From NCBI GenBank assembly GCA_026724425.1, contig JAIUCV010000231.1, positions 248,001-312,000 of the forward strand: a stretch of DNA of 64,000 nt. Direction: 5' to 3'. The number at the start of each line of letters is the position of its first letter. The first letter of the stretch is position 1. The notes beneath the pieces are model-generated. The model did no database searches. It was not told the origin of the DNA and saw only the letters and a list, made by a program, of their open reading frames with translations. The stretch comes from Erythrophleum ivorense (taxonomy: Eukaryota; Streptophyta; Magnoliopsida; Fabales; Fabaceae). Of this stretch, positions 36,541 through 48,218 are shown one piece after another. A program made the translations under genes and the position numbers.

Positions 36541-38471
36541 GTAAAGATTTTCATATATTTATTCTTAAGTTTCTTGATAAATGCTTAACATGTGAAATTT
36601 TTTTATTAATACTTAATCATATAGTGCTGAACTATTAAAAGGATTATATGTTATATTTTTATTGGAGATTTTGAATATTCTAAATTACAGTTAAGTTTTC
36701 TTTTTAAGGACCAAATTTATGTACAAATTTTTAGATGTTTATTATTGAGTTTTCTAATAAAAATATGGTATTAATTTTCTGAACAAGTGAAATGTAAAAA
36801 AAATATCCACTTGTATATTAATTAGATAATAACACAAATGTAAGAACTATACTACGTTTTCTCCTACTTTAAAATAAGGATGATATTGAAAATGTAAGTT
36901 CAAGTTAGATAAATCCTGACTTATCCAAATGAGGAGAATAGAGATTTAAATATTACTACTTTTCATTCAGCACAAGTCCATACACAACGTTCAGAAATCA
37001 CTACTTTTCATTGCATATATCAACAAGATAATTGCAAATGAGGAGAAGAGAAACTCGACCTTGATCTGAGCTCCTCTGAAACTTGAACTTATGACTAGCC
37101 TCACCACTGGCAACAACCAACCACTGGTGATATGTGCCAACACCAGCAATGAATATCCAGCGATGAAGTGTTAGAGTAAATTTGCGAGTCATCCATGAGT
37201 CTTAACTACGTCTTCTTTCATGTTTGTGCTCATGAGTCTTCTCCGAACAGGGATTTTGGGTAAAGGAGAGTACGTTGGTAATTTTATATTATTTTAATAT
37301 ATATTTTAATTAAAAAAGGCTTCTTAGAATCTTTTAGGGAATATTTTTAAGAATGTTAGCTCTAAAGTGTAGATTTTGAAAATAAAAGATAGATTTATGT
37401 AATTTTATCAAAAATAAGAGAAAATCCATGTATTTTATTTTTTAATTTTCAAAACATTGTGGTATTTTTTTCACGAGTGCCAACTATAATATATATTGGA
37501 ATATTTTTATATAACATTAAAGCGTGTTTTTAAGGCATACCCAATGATTTATCAAAAGATTACAAATGTGTATTTTCGTAGAAAAGTATGATATGATTTA
37601 TCAAATACTTAATGTTTTGGTGTGTTCATTTTTTCCCTTTAGTCTTCCACTTTTATAGTTTTTTTTATTGTAGTATGCTAAAGTGACTTGGGTCATCAAC
37701 TACAAATCTCATTTAATTAGGTTACTAAATAGTTAATAAAAATAATAACATGATTCAATATGTAAATTCACATTAATTTATTAATGTTAAAACATCTAGT
37801 CGTACAAATACAAATATTAATTTACTAATAAAACATTTACTTTGTTACGAATTGGGCTCTGTGAAATTAAAAACTTGGACTCATGTGCCAAGCTCTTGTG
37901 GATCTTTGTCTAGCTCAAACCGAGTATAAGTACTTGGGTTCACAATTAAATAAAATTTATTTTAATTTAAACAAATGAAAATTAATAAATTAAAATAGTT
38001 ATTAATATATATGTGTGTATGTATATGAAAAAAATACAAATATGTTATGCACTTATCTCTTTAAGATTTGATTTGCTTAGGAATGACGGTAACTATTCCG
38101 GCTGTGGAACAAAGAAAGATCTTCCTTGGGGAACAAACACATATGTAAAGAGTGTGTTTCACTATATATATATATATATATATAATTTAATCGATTTTAA
38201 AAAAATCGAATATACTAATGAATTTCTAAAGACTTCGTAATATCGTCATATCCAATGTCATCGCCACCTGTTATTTTAGTTACTTACAAGCGGCTTTTGT
38301 TTCTTGCGGAAGGTGATGAAAATCCCAAAATTATGATATCGATCATAAATTAGACGAGAAGCCGTCTCGTCGTACTACAACGGGAGGGTCCCCGAAAGTT
38401 GTTTTCTCAGTCAGTTCTTTCTTCTCACTAGGGCTTTGTTTAATTATCGTGATAAAATTGACTGTATAGAA
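36541..38471. other. Spacer upstream of IBR1
   Basis: 36541 onward should contain the last DUF3537 exon if the gene were complete; it is not seen. 36970-37260 is GC-richer with a minus-strand open frame (37001-37192) that I cannot assign. A TA microsatellite lies at about 38164-38184. The final ~200 bases probably hold the IBR1 promoter and leader. Confidence 0.45.
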
Positions 38472-40705
38472 ATGGACAAGAAGAAGATCGCCCAGAGATT
38501 TCAAGGTAAGGTAGCGATTGTTACCGCTTCCACCCAGGGAATCGGTTTCGGCATAGCCCAGAGGCTTGGACTCGAGGGCGCCTCTGTTGTCATCTCTTCT
38601 CGAAAACAGGTTTCTCAGTTCCCTTCTTTCCTTTTACATGTAAAATCTTCAAAATTGTTGCGATTCCAATCACGCTCTGGTTCCTAGTTTTCATTCTGAT
38701 GTTTGTATTCTTTGGCTTAATGCTACATGAAGGAGGAAGATGGGGATAACAGATGTCTTGCTTTGTGAGTTTGGGGAGTTGTCAGGGCAGTATAGTGTTA
38801 AGCTGATGGTTTAATTGATAGAATGGTGATTACAGGTTTGGATCTGTCCAGCAAAACTGAAACTGATGTCGGATTCATTTTATGTTTGCCTCACTTGGGG
38901 AAATAGCATTGAATGAATACCCTGTGTGCCATGTATTATTAGTATGGAGGTGAAGTTCTTTATATGTTTACTCTGTGGTGCTCTAATTAAAATATGGCTG
39001 GAAAATTTGGGAAAGATTCAATTATGTGATGCTAATATGTAAAAATTTCACTTTTTATTTTTCATTGGAGAATTTGATAATAATAATAATATAAATTTTT
39101 TTTCCTGAGTTTGGTCTAATATTTGCTATAGAAGAGTAAAGGTTTCTTTATTGTTGATTCATCTTTGCCTAGAAAGTTGAAGGAGAATATTGGTGATGAT
39201 TGGTAGTGAGAAAAGCCAATCTCTTTTATTGTCTTTACGCTTCTTACAATCATAAAATATATTTGGTACATATACAGTGATGTTCATTATTGAAAAGATT
39301 TTCCTCTTTGGTTAAATTACCCCAGAAAAATGTTGATGAGGCCGCTGAGAAGCTCAGAGCTCAAGGAATTGAAGTATTGGCTATTGTTTGCCACGTCTCA
39401 AATGCACAACAGAGGAAGAATTTGATAGACAAAACCATCCAGGTCATGATTTCTTCAGTAGTTAACTAATAAATATGAAATTTATTCATTGAGAAATTAT
39501 CTTGTTAAATAGAAGTCTCAAATTGATTTCAATTCTGCTAGTCTAGGTTTAATTAATATTTATATCAATTTACTATAAGCATATATGTTAGTATGTTACT
39601 GCAATCTAAGCACTGATCAATCATATTTTATAGAAGAATTAATCTAATCAGATTTTGTCATTGTATTTGTTCCTAGTTATTGGACCATGTTGTAGCGGGC
39701 CTTTATTCTCTGTGATGCTTTCTACTATTCCTCTTCGCTATATCTTTATCTGAAGGTTGGACTGACAGTTGCGCTGGGTTTCTCTGAGTGCATTTAATTT
39801 TGTGATCTCTTTATAAATCAATCCTTATAAATGCTTGTATGCTGTTCTAAGATGTGGTTAAACGTTCTGGTATGTTACAGAAATATGGAAAGATAGATGT
39901 TATTGTGTCCAATGCTGCTACAAATCCCGCTGTTGATACCTTATTGCAAACCCAAGACTCTATCCTCGACAAGCAGTGGGAAATAAATGTCAAAGCCTCT
40001 ATACTTCTTCTGAAGGTAATTTAAGTGATGGAGGGCCAAACCGTGAAAGAAAAAGAAAGAATGTATCATCTGCTTTAGTATATTCTCTTTTGCCACCACT
40101 TTGTGTTGTTTTTGTAATGTACTGTGTGTTATCCGCTTTGTGATTTATACAGGATGCAGCTCCTCACCTGCAGAAGGGTTCTTCTGTTGTTATCATTTCC
40201 TCTATTGTTGGTTATAGCCCACCGGCTGCAATGGCTATGTATGGAGTAACCAAAACAGCCCTTCTTGGACTTAATAAAGTTGGTACTTCGTTTGCATTTG
40301 TTTCGTCTATATCTTAATAAATTGTGAGTCATTTCTTTTTATATGCTTTTTTTTTTTTCAATCCATTCCTTAGGCTCTAGCAGCTGAGATGGCCCCGAAC
40401 ACTCGTGTTAACTGTGTTGCTCCTGGTTTTGTGCCAACTCATTTTGCTTCATTTTTAACCAATAACGAAGCTATGGTGGGTATATTTTGATCCAGAATAG
40501 TTTCTTCCTCTCGTTGCGACTGTGATTTGATGGGAATTTCTGTGTGCCACTGCAGAGGACCGAGCTTCAAGAAAGGACATTGCTTAAAAGGCTTGGTACG
40601 ACTGAAGACATGGCGGCTGCTGCTGCCTTTTTGGCATCTGATGATGCATCTTATATAACAGGAGAAACTTTGGTGGTTGCTGGAGGAACGCCCTCCAGGC
40701 TTTAG
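38472..40705 (+). CDS. IBR1: Peroxisomal short-chain dehydrogenase, IBR1/SDRa type
   Basis: In Arabidopsis IBR1 (indole-3-butyric acid response 1) acts in the peroxisomal beta-oxidation-like conversion of IBA to IAA, probably as the hydroxyacyl dehydrogenase. Exons 38472-38609, 39326-39442, 39881-40015, 40153-40278, 40374-40475 and 40556-40705 are each in phase 0 and give 255 aa, the family length. The NAD(P)-binding fold starts at residue 12; the glycine motif is TASTQGIGFG (18-27) and NAA occurs in exon 3. The catalytic set is Ser146/147, Tyr160 and Lys164 (YGVTK). The C-terminus is SRL, a peroxisomal PTS1 signal. The start at 38472 is preferred over an upstream in-frame non-ATG codon because it gives the family N-terminus MDKKK. 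All key residues are intact and no disruption is seen. Confidence 0.96.
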
Positions 40706-41752
40706 GTCTCATTCCTTGATCTAATGTGCCTCTGTGGTTGGGTTAGTTCAAACCTGGTTTCCCTTCATGTTTTTATTTCTACCCATTCTGTTGGAATAAT
40801 AACTATAAAGCAGCACCTTAGATGGTGTTTGCTATGGATACTTTTAATTTATAATATGGAATTAATTATCCAAACAACTTAAACCCAGACGTCAATTACT
40901 CAGGTAATTAGTTATTGAGTGTTTGGTAAATTTCTGACATGCTCACCGTATAATATCCCAGCAACTATGAAGACGCTGGTAATCGAACCTAGGCAATAAT
41001 GCTACAGTACAGCGGATCGATCCATGGTAACTAATGAAAGAGTGTTTGGTAATTTTCTCTTTGGAACATATTGAATTCTCAACTGGATCAATCACTCTCT
41101 GTACTGTAGAGATGCTTTGAAGGGAGATTTGCCCGCCCTTGGGAATTTAAAATTCCTTAAAAATTTTATTTAAAAACAAACAAACAAACATCAAATATGG
41201 CAATCCTAATTTCCCAAATGAAGTTTCTCAGGAAATCGAGAGAATTCTTCGTCCCATAAGGCCCATAGATCAATCATGTCCCCGTGAATCTAAGTCGATA
41301 TGATAACGGGAGTAACAAAGTTCTGAAGTTCACAGTAGGGTCTCGTCTGTTATAGATGTTTAATGCTCTCTTCCGTGGGGCCTATCTCGGACACCGAACA
41401 AAAAGCAACAGAGTAGAAAGCCAGAGTCTATTATCTAGACCCTCCAAATGCTGCAAGATCCTAAATAATATTTTTTGGGTGGGGGGGGGGGTTGTTTTTG
41501 TTTCCTTTTTATCCTTTGGTGTCTTGTGGGAAGTTGAACTTTGATTATGCCTGTGCTCTTTCTCTTTCCCAACCAGAAAATGAATGCACTTTAACCGTTC
41601 TATATCTTTTTCACTCGAATCCAGCAAGGGTGAGTAGATTTTTTAAACTACGAGGACACAGATGGTGAATTGTACTTATTGTGATCCATTTAGCATTTTT
41701 TATACAAAGCTAGTTAACATATTGTTTTTCTTTTGGTGAATATACGCGCGCG
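40706..41752. other. IBR1 3' region and spacer
   Basis: 40820-41200 looks like a degraded MITE or repeat, with GTGTTTGGTAA at 40918 and again at 41043 in similar contexts. 41482-41491 is a G-run. A CG dinucleotide run (CGCGCGCGCG) lies just left of the copia LTR at about 41745-41754. No gene. Confidence 0.4.
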
Positions 41753-42759
41753 CGATAATTACACCTAGAGAAATGAGTGAACAAGTTTGATATGAAGAAA
41801 TATTAAATAATATAACCTTTGCAAAACTAAAACGTAGAAGAAACTCAAAGTGAAGTGAGTTATTATCTAAAAGTGAAATTCATTAGATATACAATTAATA
41901 AAAGAGCGATAAAGAGAAAAGAAATATAATATTAATCTTATTTTTAATTCTTTTAAAATTCAAAAGAATGAATATAATTTGTAAGTTTTATGTATTCACC
42001 TCAAACATAGGTCTTTATAAACTTATCTTAAACTTTTTATACAAGATTTTTTTATAACTTACTTTCAACTTATTCTCAGACCCAAAGAATTACAAATGAA
42101 ATATAAAGAGAATTTTCACCCTTTATCTAAAGATTACATTAGGCTTAGTAAATACTTCTTAAAAGTTAATACATTATAAATTCAAAATATTTTTCTTGAG
42201 AAATAAATGCTCATAGGTGTTTAAATAATTTTTTTTTAATAATTTGCTCTTGAGACTACAATGCATTTATATTAATTTCTAGCCGTTAGAGATAGAGAGA
42301 TGATTGCAAATGCTTTTCAGCTGGAATAGAGGTAGTATGTTTTCAACTTCACAGATTTCTTTTTTAATGGCAACTATATATATAATATGTTCTTTTCGAG
42401 CAACTTATTCTATCTAATTTTTATAAATATTATTAAATGCTTGCTTCATTAGTTAGATAAAATTGTTGACTTTATCTTAGATAAAAGTAATTAGTTGCAA
42501 AAGAGAGATAAAAAAGAATAACACATTTATTCCCTTATTCCAATTGATTGTCTGAAAATAAGAGACAATTAGTTTTTGTCTTTTGTTCATTAATAATTTT
42601 CTTTCAAACATAGCATAGTCAATGCTTCAATGGGCCAAAATAAATAGGTTTCTACATGGAGTTAATTTGAACTTTTGTTGTCATTAAAGTTATAAGCCAA
42701 GTGAGACTTGAAGCCTACTTAACCCTAAGCTAGCAATTAAGTATGTAAAAGTAATATAC

Positions 42760-45700
42760 ACTCCACCTAAATATTTGTGACCTTTTGGATACTTCACTAC
42801 CTCCTACACTTTATTTCTTTCAAATTGATGTAATTCTTCTCACACAGTCATAATCCAGTTATCATCATCTAATGCCTCTTCAATTGATTTGGGTTCTATT
42901 TGATATAAGAATGCAAGGTTCTTACCATTGTTTTTGAATGAGGATTTAGTACATAATCTCTCATTTGGAACACCAATAATGTATTGCACCATACAAGTGG
43001 AGAAATGTTTCCATTATCTTGACAGTCTAATATCTCTTTGTGTAATCTATTGCATACTTGATCTTTGACTACTATTTACTGGTTCAGCTTCCTTGCCATT
43101 ATCAATTAAAAGATCTTGATCTTTGCTTGTGCTTTCCTCAAAAATTTAGAGTTGGCTTTGACATGGAGTTTGCTTTTTCACTCCAAACTTGGAGTTCATT
43201 TCTATTTGTAGGATGGAGTTCACTCCAACTTTTGTCAGTAATTTTGAGATAACCTATTTTTTTTAAAGTATATTCTTTTCTTCTTTTAGCTATAGTTGGA
43301 GTTAGCTGTTGATTTCTTAAGTGATTTCCTCCTAAGATGGTCTTGTCCTCATTTACATTCACCATTCTTCTTAAGGTAGGATTAGTTTCATCAAATAGCA
43401 CATACATAGATTCTTCCATGTTCATGGTTCTCTTATTGTACACTCTATATGCTTTACTAAAGGTTGAGAAACATAAGAATATGCTTTCATCACTTCATGC
43501 ATCAAATTTTCTTAAGTTATCTTTTTTATTATTATAAATGAAACACTTACAAACCAAATGCATGAAAATAGTTAACATTGGGTTTTCTTTCTTTCCGTAA
43601 TTTATATGGAGTTTTCTTGAGAATAAGTTTAATAAAATAATGATTTAAGACATAGTAAGCTATATTTATGGCTTTAACTTAAAGTATTTAGAAAGATTAT
43701 TATTAATGAGCATGGTTCTAGCTATATCTTGTGAGGTATGATATTTCGTTTTAATAACTTTATTTTTATCGTGGAATTCTAGTGTTGAGAAATTATGATT
43801 AAAACCCTACTCTTCATAGAAAATTTGGAATGATTTATTTTCAAAATTTTCACCATGATCACTTTAAATACTAAATATTAAATACTTTTGGTTTTTTTAA
43901 ACCTCTATAAAAGACATCAAAGTTCTTAAAAATTTATTTGGTTTAGAGGAAGATCTTGCTTGTTTTTTTAATTGACATTCATCATATAAGTGATTCTTTT
44001 TAAAATCTAGCTTGGGAGACCTTTTACGAAGTCAAACTTAGATAGCTTGGATATAATATACATGCTTGGGTGGCCAAACTTTCAATGCCACATCTAAGAA
44101 TTATTATAGATTAAGGAAAGACATGTCACACTTTTTGAGCTTAAATTGTTTAAGCTAATAATATAAATATTTTCAAACATTTAATCTGCAAACAGGGCTT
44201 TATTATCATTATAGATAGTGCCATGCATGGACTCAAACATTATTGTACAGCCTCTATTACATAATTGACTAATAGTAAGTAAGTTATGTTTTAAACTATC
44301 AACTAAACATACATTATCAATGTAATAATTTTCATTAAGCTCAACTTTACTAATACCAATGATTTAACCTTTTTCCTTTGCTACCAAAGGTGATAGATCC
44401 ACCATCCCTCCAAGTGAAGGATAAAAGCTTTGAGAGATCTCCAGTCATATGCCTAAATCAGTCATTGTCTAAAAACCAGTGATATCTTGATATCATTCCT
44501 TTTAAGCATACCTACAATTATTTTAACTTTTTTTAGATATTTAATTCTTTTTTGAGTCTTTTCAAGTTAGTTTTGAGTGTAATCCTTTTTAGATTTACAT
44601 TTGTAGCATGTATGATTAACTTTGTTACAAAATAGACAAGAGATGGAGGATGTTGATTTTACAAAAAAAAAAAATCTTATATAGTTTTTCATTTTCTTTT
44701 TCTTTATACCAAATTTATCAAACACAAACTTTTGTTTTTCTAATAGTATATTTAGGTTTTCTTCCCTTTCTACCAAATTTGCTCAATCTTTTCTTAGATA
44801 GCAACTTGTTATTTAAAGTCTTTGTTGTCTACAAGAACTAATTCTAATTTAATTTCAAGAATATGAATATTCTTTTCTAACTTGGAGTTAGGTTGTAGTT
44901 GATCCTCATATGTGGAAAACAATTTCTTAAAATCAACAAAAAGTTCATTAAAGGTTTCATCAAATTTAGTATAGGAATTTTTTTTTTCATTTTTACCTCA
45001 TTTTCCTCAAAAGCCATTAAACACAAATTTGCAACTTCTTACTTCAACTCTAGTTCTTCATCTTCATCATCATCATCATCACTCCTCACTATCATAACTT
45101 TTTTCCTTTTCATAAGACTTGATTGGATTCTTATTTATATGAGGATATTTTGATCTAATATGCCTATTTTTCCTACATTTGTAGTAAGTGATTGAAACTT
45201 TTCCCTACATTTCTTTCTTTTCCAGAGTTATTTCTTTCTTTGGCATACTTATCTAGTATTTTTTAGCACCTAACTCTCCATCATCTTCTTCAATTGATGG
45301 TTTTTCTATAACAGCAACCTTTAGAACAATTGGTTTTCTTATCTGTTCCAACTTGTGTTTTTTGAAATGATTCTTCATATAGGCAATAAGAATGCCCCGT
45401 AGTTCATCATAATATAATGTTGGCAAAATTCCACTTTCAATAATGTCTACCTCAAATTATCATCTTTGTGAAAGGCACATGAGAATCTTACGCCTAAGTT
45501 CAAGATTTGTATATTTCTTGTCAAGAGCTTTAAGATCCCTCACAAATTTTGCAAACTTATTATACATTTCTTCAATATCTTCATTCTTCATGTAAAACAA
45601 CTCATTTATATCTAAAAACATTTAGGTTGTTTTCTTTGACTTTGAAGGTTTCTTCACATGTGATAATAAACTTTTTCCACATTTCTTATGCCATCTCATA

Positions 45701-45800
45701 ACTTGATATTTTGTCATATTCTGATCCACTAACAACACATTAAAATATTTATTGCTCAATTGTTGCATTAAACTAATTTGATATCATCCTTTATCTATTT
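42760..45800 (-). pseudogene. copia Gag-Pol remnant (Gag, protease, integrase, RT start)
   Basis: Pieces in order on the minus strand: a UBN2-type Gag block with FAKFVRDLKALDKKYTN (about 45470-45570); a mutated zinc knuckle YYKCRKNRH (about 45170); EVANLCLMAFEENE (about 45000-45040); the protease region HMTGDLSKLLSFT (about 44410-44460); integrase ARTMLINNNL and CFIYNNKKDNLRKFDA (43500-43710), continuing through SKAYRVYNKRTMNMEESMYV and FDETNP (43360-43460); and finally the pre-RT block FLYQIEPKSIEEALDDDNW (about 42855-42920) and EELHQFERNKV. After about 42770 RT similarity stops. Stops and frameshifts are numerous. Confidence 0.8.
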
Positions 45801-46060
45801 GTTCTACGACTTGTCATCTCCAATCATTAAATCCACCTTTTAGGCATTTTGAGACCTTCTTTAATGATTTTCTATACCAAATAATCAATTGAGTGAATAT
45901 ATCTTTTCACTTTGGCTATCAAATATGAGAAATGTTTTCTTATGAAGTATGGTAGTCTAATGGTGGATAAACCCTATTAAAAAAAAGCCCCTTCAAGAAT
46001 GTGAATATTCATTTTTTGCAATGAAAACGCATAAAATCTTTTCTCTTAACTGTTAAGCAA

Positions 46061-46085
46061 ATAATAATAATAATAATAATAATAA
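46061..46085. repeat. AAT trinucleotide microsatellite
   Basis: About eight AAT units just inside the copia 5' LTR. Confidence 0.85.
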
Positions 46086-46860
46086 GTGAGACATACTTTG
46101 ATATCAATTGATAATCACATTTAGGAAGGATGAATAAGTGTGATATGAAAAAATATTAAATAATATAAATTTTGCAAAACAAAAATGTGAATGAGACTCA
46201 AAGTAAAGTGAGTAGATAGAAAGTGGAGCGAGTTATTGCAAGTACGTAGAGCATCCTCCAAAAGTGAAGTTAACTAGATATATAACCAATAAAAGAGAGA
46301 TAGAGAGAAAAGAAACACAATATTAATCTTATCCTAACCTAGCCCCTTAGGCGTATATTCAATTTCCTTAAAATCTAAGGTATTTTTCTTTAATCATAAA
46401 AAATGAATACAATTTGCATGTTTTACACGCTCACTTTAAACATAAATTTTCACAAATTCACTTTAAACTTTTTACACATGATTTTTCACAACTCATTCTC
46501 ATACTCAGATAGTTACAAACATAATATAGAGAGAATTTTTACCTTTTACCTAGGCTTGATAAATATTTCTTAAAAGTTAATACACCAAAAATTCAAAATG
46601 TTTTTCTTGAGAAATAAATATTTAAGTGCCTGAATAAAAAGTTTTTGATAATTTGCTCTCGAGATTTTAATGCATTTATATCTCTTTATTAACTTTTAGC
46701 CATTAAAGATAGAGAAATAATTGTAGACACTTTTTGATTAGAATAGATGAAGTATTTCTTCACCATTTGCAAACTTTTTCTTCAATGACAACTAACTACT
46801 TCTGTGCTCTTTATGAGCAATTTATCTTGTCTAATTTTCATAAATGTTATTAAATACTTG

Positions 46861-47062
46861 TTTTAGGAGTTAGATAAAAATATTCATTTTATTTTTATAT
46901 AAAGTAGGTAGTTGTAGAAGAGAAATAAATAAAGAATAATACATTTATTCTATCATTCCAATTTCTTGTTTGAAAATTAGAGATGGTTAGTTTTTGTTTA
47001 TTAATAATTTTCTTTTATTCAACCTTAGACCAACAATATACATACATACATACATACATACA

Positions 47063-47093
<31 letters not shown>

Positions 47094-47277
47094 TTTAGGA
47101 GTTAGATAAAAATATTCATTTTATTTTTATATAAAGTAGGTAGTTGTAGAAGAGAAATAAATAAATAATAATACATTTATTCTATCATTCCAATTTCTTG
47201 TTTGAAAATTACAGATGGTTAGTTTTTGTTTATTAATAATTTTCTTTTATTCAACCTTAGACCAACAATATACATAT

Positions 47278-47322
<45 letters not shown>
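46861..47322. repeat. 232-bp tandem duplication of the LTR end plus CATA microsatellite
   Basis: Unit 1 (46861-47092) is the last 175 bases of the copia LTR plus a CATA/TACA tetranucleotide run (about 47036-47091). Unit 2 (47093-47322) repeats the same LTR segment with only a couple of substitutions and has its own tetranucleotide run that ends in TATATA. The near-identity shows that this duplication is far younger than the divergence between the two LTRs. Confidence 0.9.
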
Positions 47323-48218
47323 AGTTGTACAAACCAACTTGTACATAGTCCACCAAATGGCAGACCAGAATAATGTTATGCTTACCCCATATATAACTGA
47401 TTCACTTCACAAACTCACTTTTTTGTGTATTTTTTTGTATTTTGGTAAATTGTCCCATTTTGAGAATTCATGATCCGGATCCAGATCTCAGACGACTCAA
47501 TTTGAATAAATGATAAAGAGAAATTTAAATACAATTTTTATGTCTGTTAACAAAATTTTGGACAAAAAAATGACAAATTTTTTACCGCTCAACATGATTA
47601 TTACTCGGAGGTTGATATAGTGTATTTTTGATCGCTCATCTCCAACCCGATCCCTACGTATTCAAATTGCAAATTTGAGAACAATTCAATAAGAAGCAGG
47701 TAATCAAGAGCAGAAGATGAATGCAGGAGGCATTGTTAATCACAAATCTAAGCCAAGATTTTCACATTATCGTGGTAGCATCCTAGTAACGTTGAGAGCT
47801 TCCAGTTTTTTACAATTCACATCAACATACATCGGACACGATACTTCGCAATAATATCAACCATAATGAAACAAGATATTAAGCGACAAGACTCCTTAGC
47901 AGCTAGAATCAACTGAAACGAGAGAAAAAATTATGAGCCCCTTAGGGCTACCTCTGCCTATGTACATGATAAAATCAAAGGAAAAATGAAAATGCGTGGC
48001 GATATGACATTTTCAAGCTTCCTGCAGTAGTCAGCCATGAGGGATCTCCATAAGTATCTGTGCATCAAATTAATCATGGTCATATTCTCTTTATTAATTA
48101 TGGGAATCTAAATATTCTGCTTTGCGTCTTCTTCCAAGCCAATTTACGCATGTCTGGAAGGATAAACCTCCCGATTCTTGACCCTGATTTCCATGCAAAA
48201 AGACAAGGAAGAGGTGCT
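47323..48218. other. Spacer and 3' UTR side of the minus-strand membrane-protein gene
   Basis: No separate gene. The part next to the stop codon (about 47900-48218) is less AT-rich and is likely 3' UTR. Confidence 0.4.

Larger units (their letters stand above)
41753..47035 (-). mobile_element. Decayed Ty1/copia LTR retrotransposon with both LTRs
   Basis: Two long direct repeats, 41753-42629 and 46109-47035, are the LTRs; they are collinear but clearly diverged. The coding sense is minus, so the right copy is the 5' LTR. Just inside it, at about 46096-46108, the minus strand reads TTGATATCAAAG, a mutated match to the initiator-Met-tRNA primer site TTGGTATCAGAGC. Between the LTRs the minus strand gives Gag, a zinc knuckle, protease, integrase and the start of RT, all full of stops. 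The rest of RT and all of RNase H are missing, so the internal region is short. No matching target duplication was found at the edges. Confidence 0.85.

Noticed and set aside
40960..41040. tRNA-like or SINE B-box (GGTTCGATTACC on the minus strand)
   Set aside because: No matching A-box, no cloverleaf pairing and no poly-A tail could be found.
47036..47322. CRISPR-like repeat and spacer layout
   Set aside because: It is a simple CATA microsatellite plus a two-unit tandem duplication in plant DNA.
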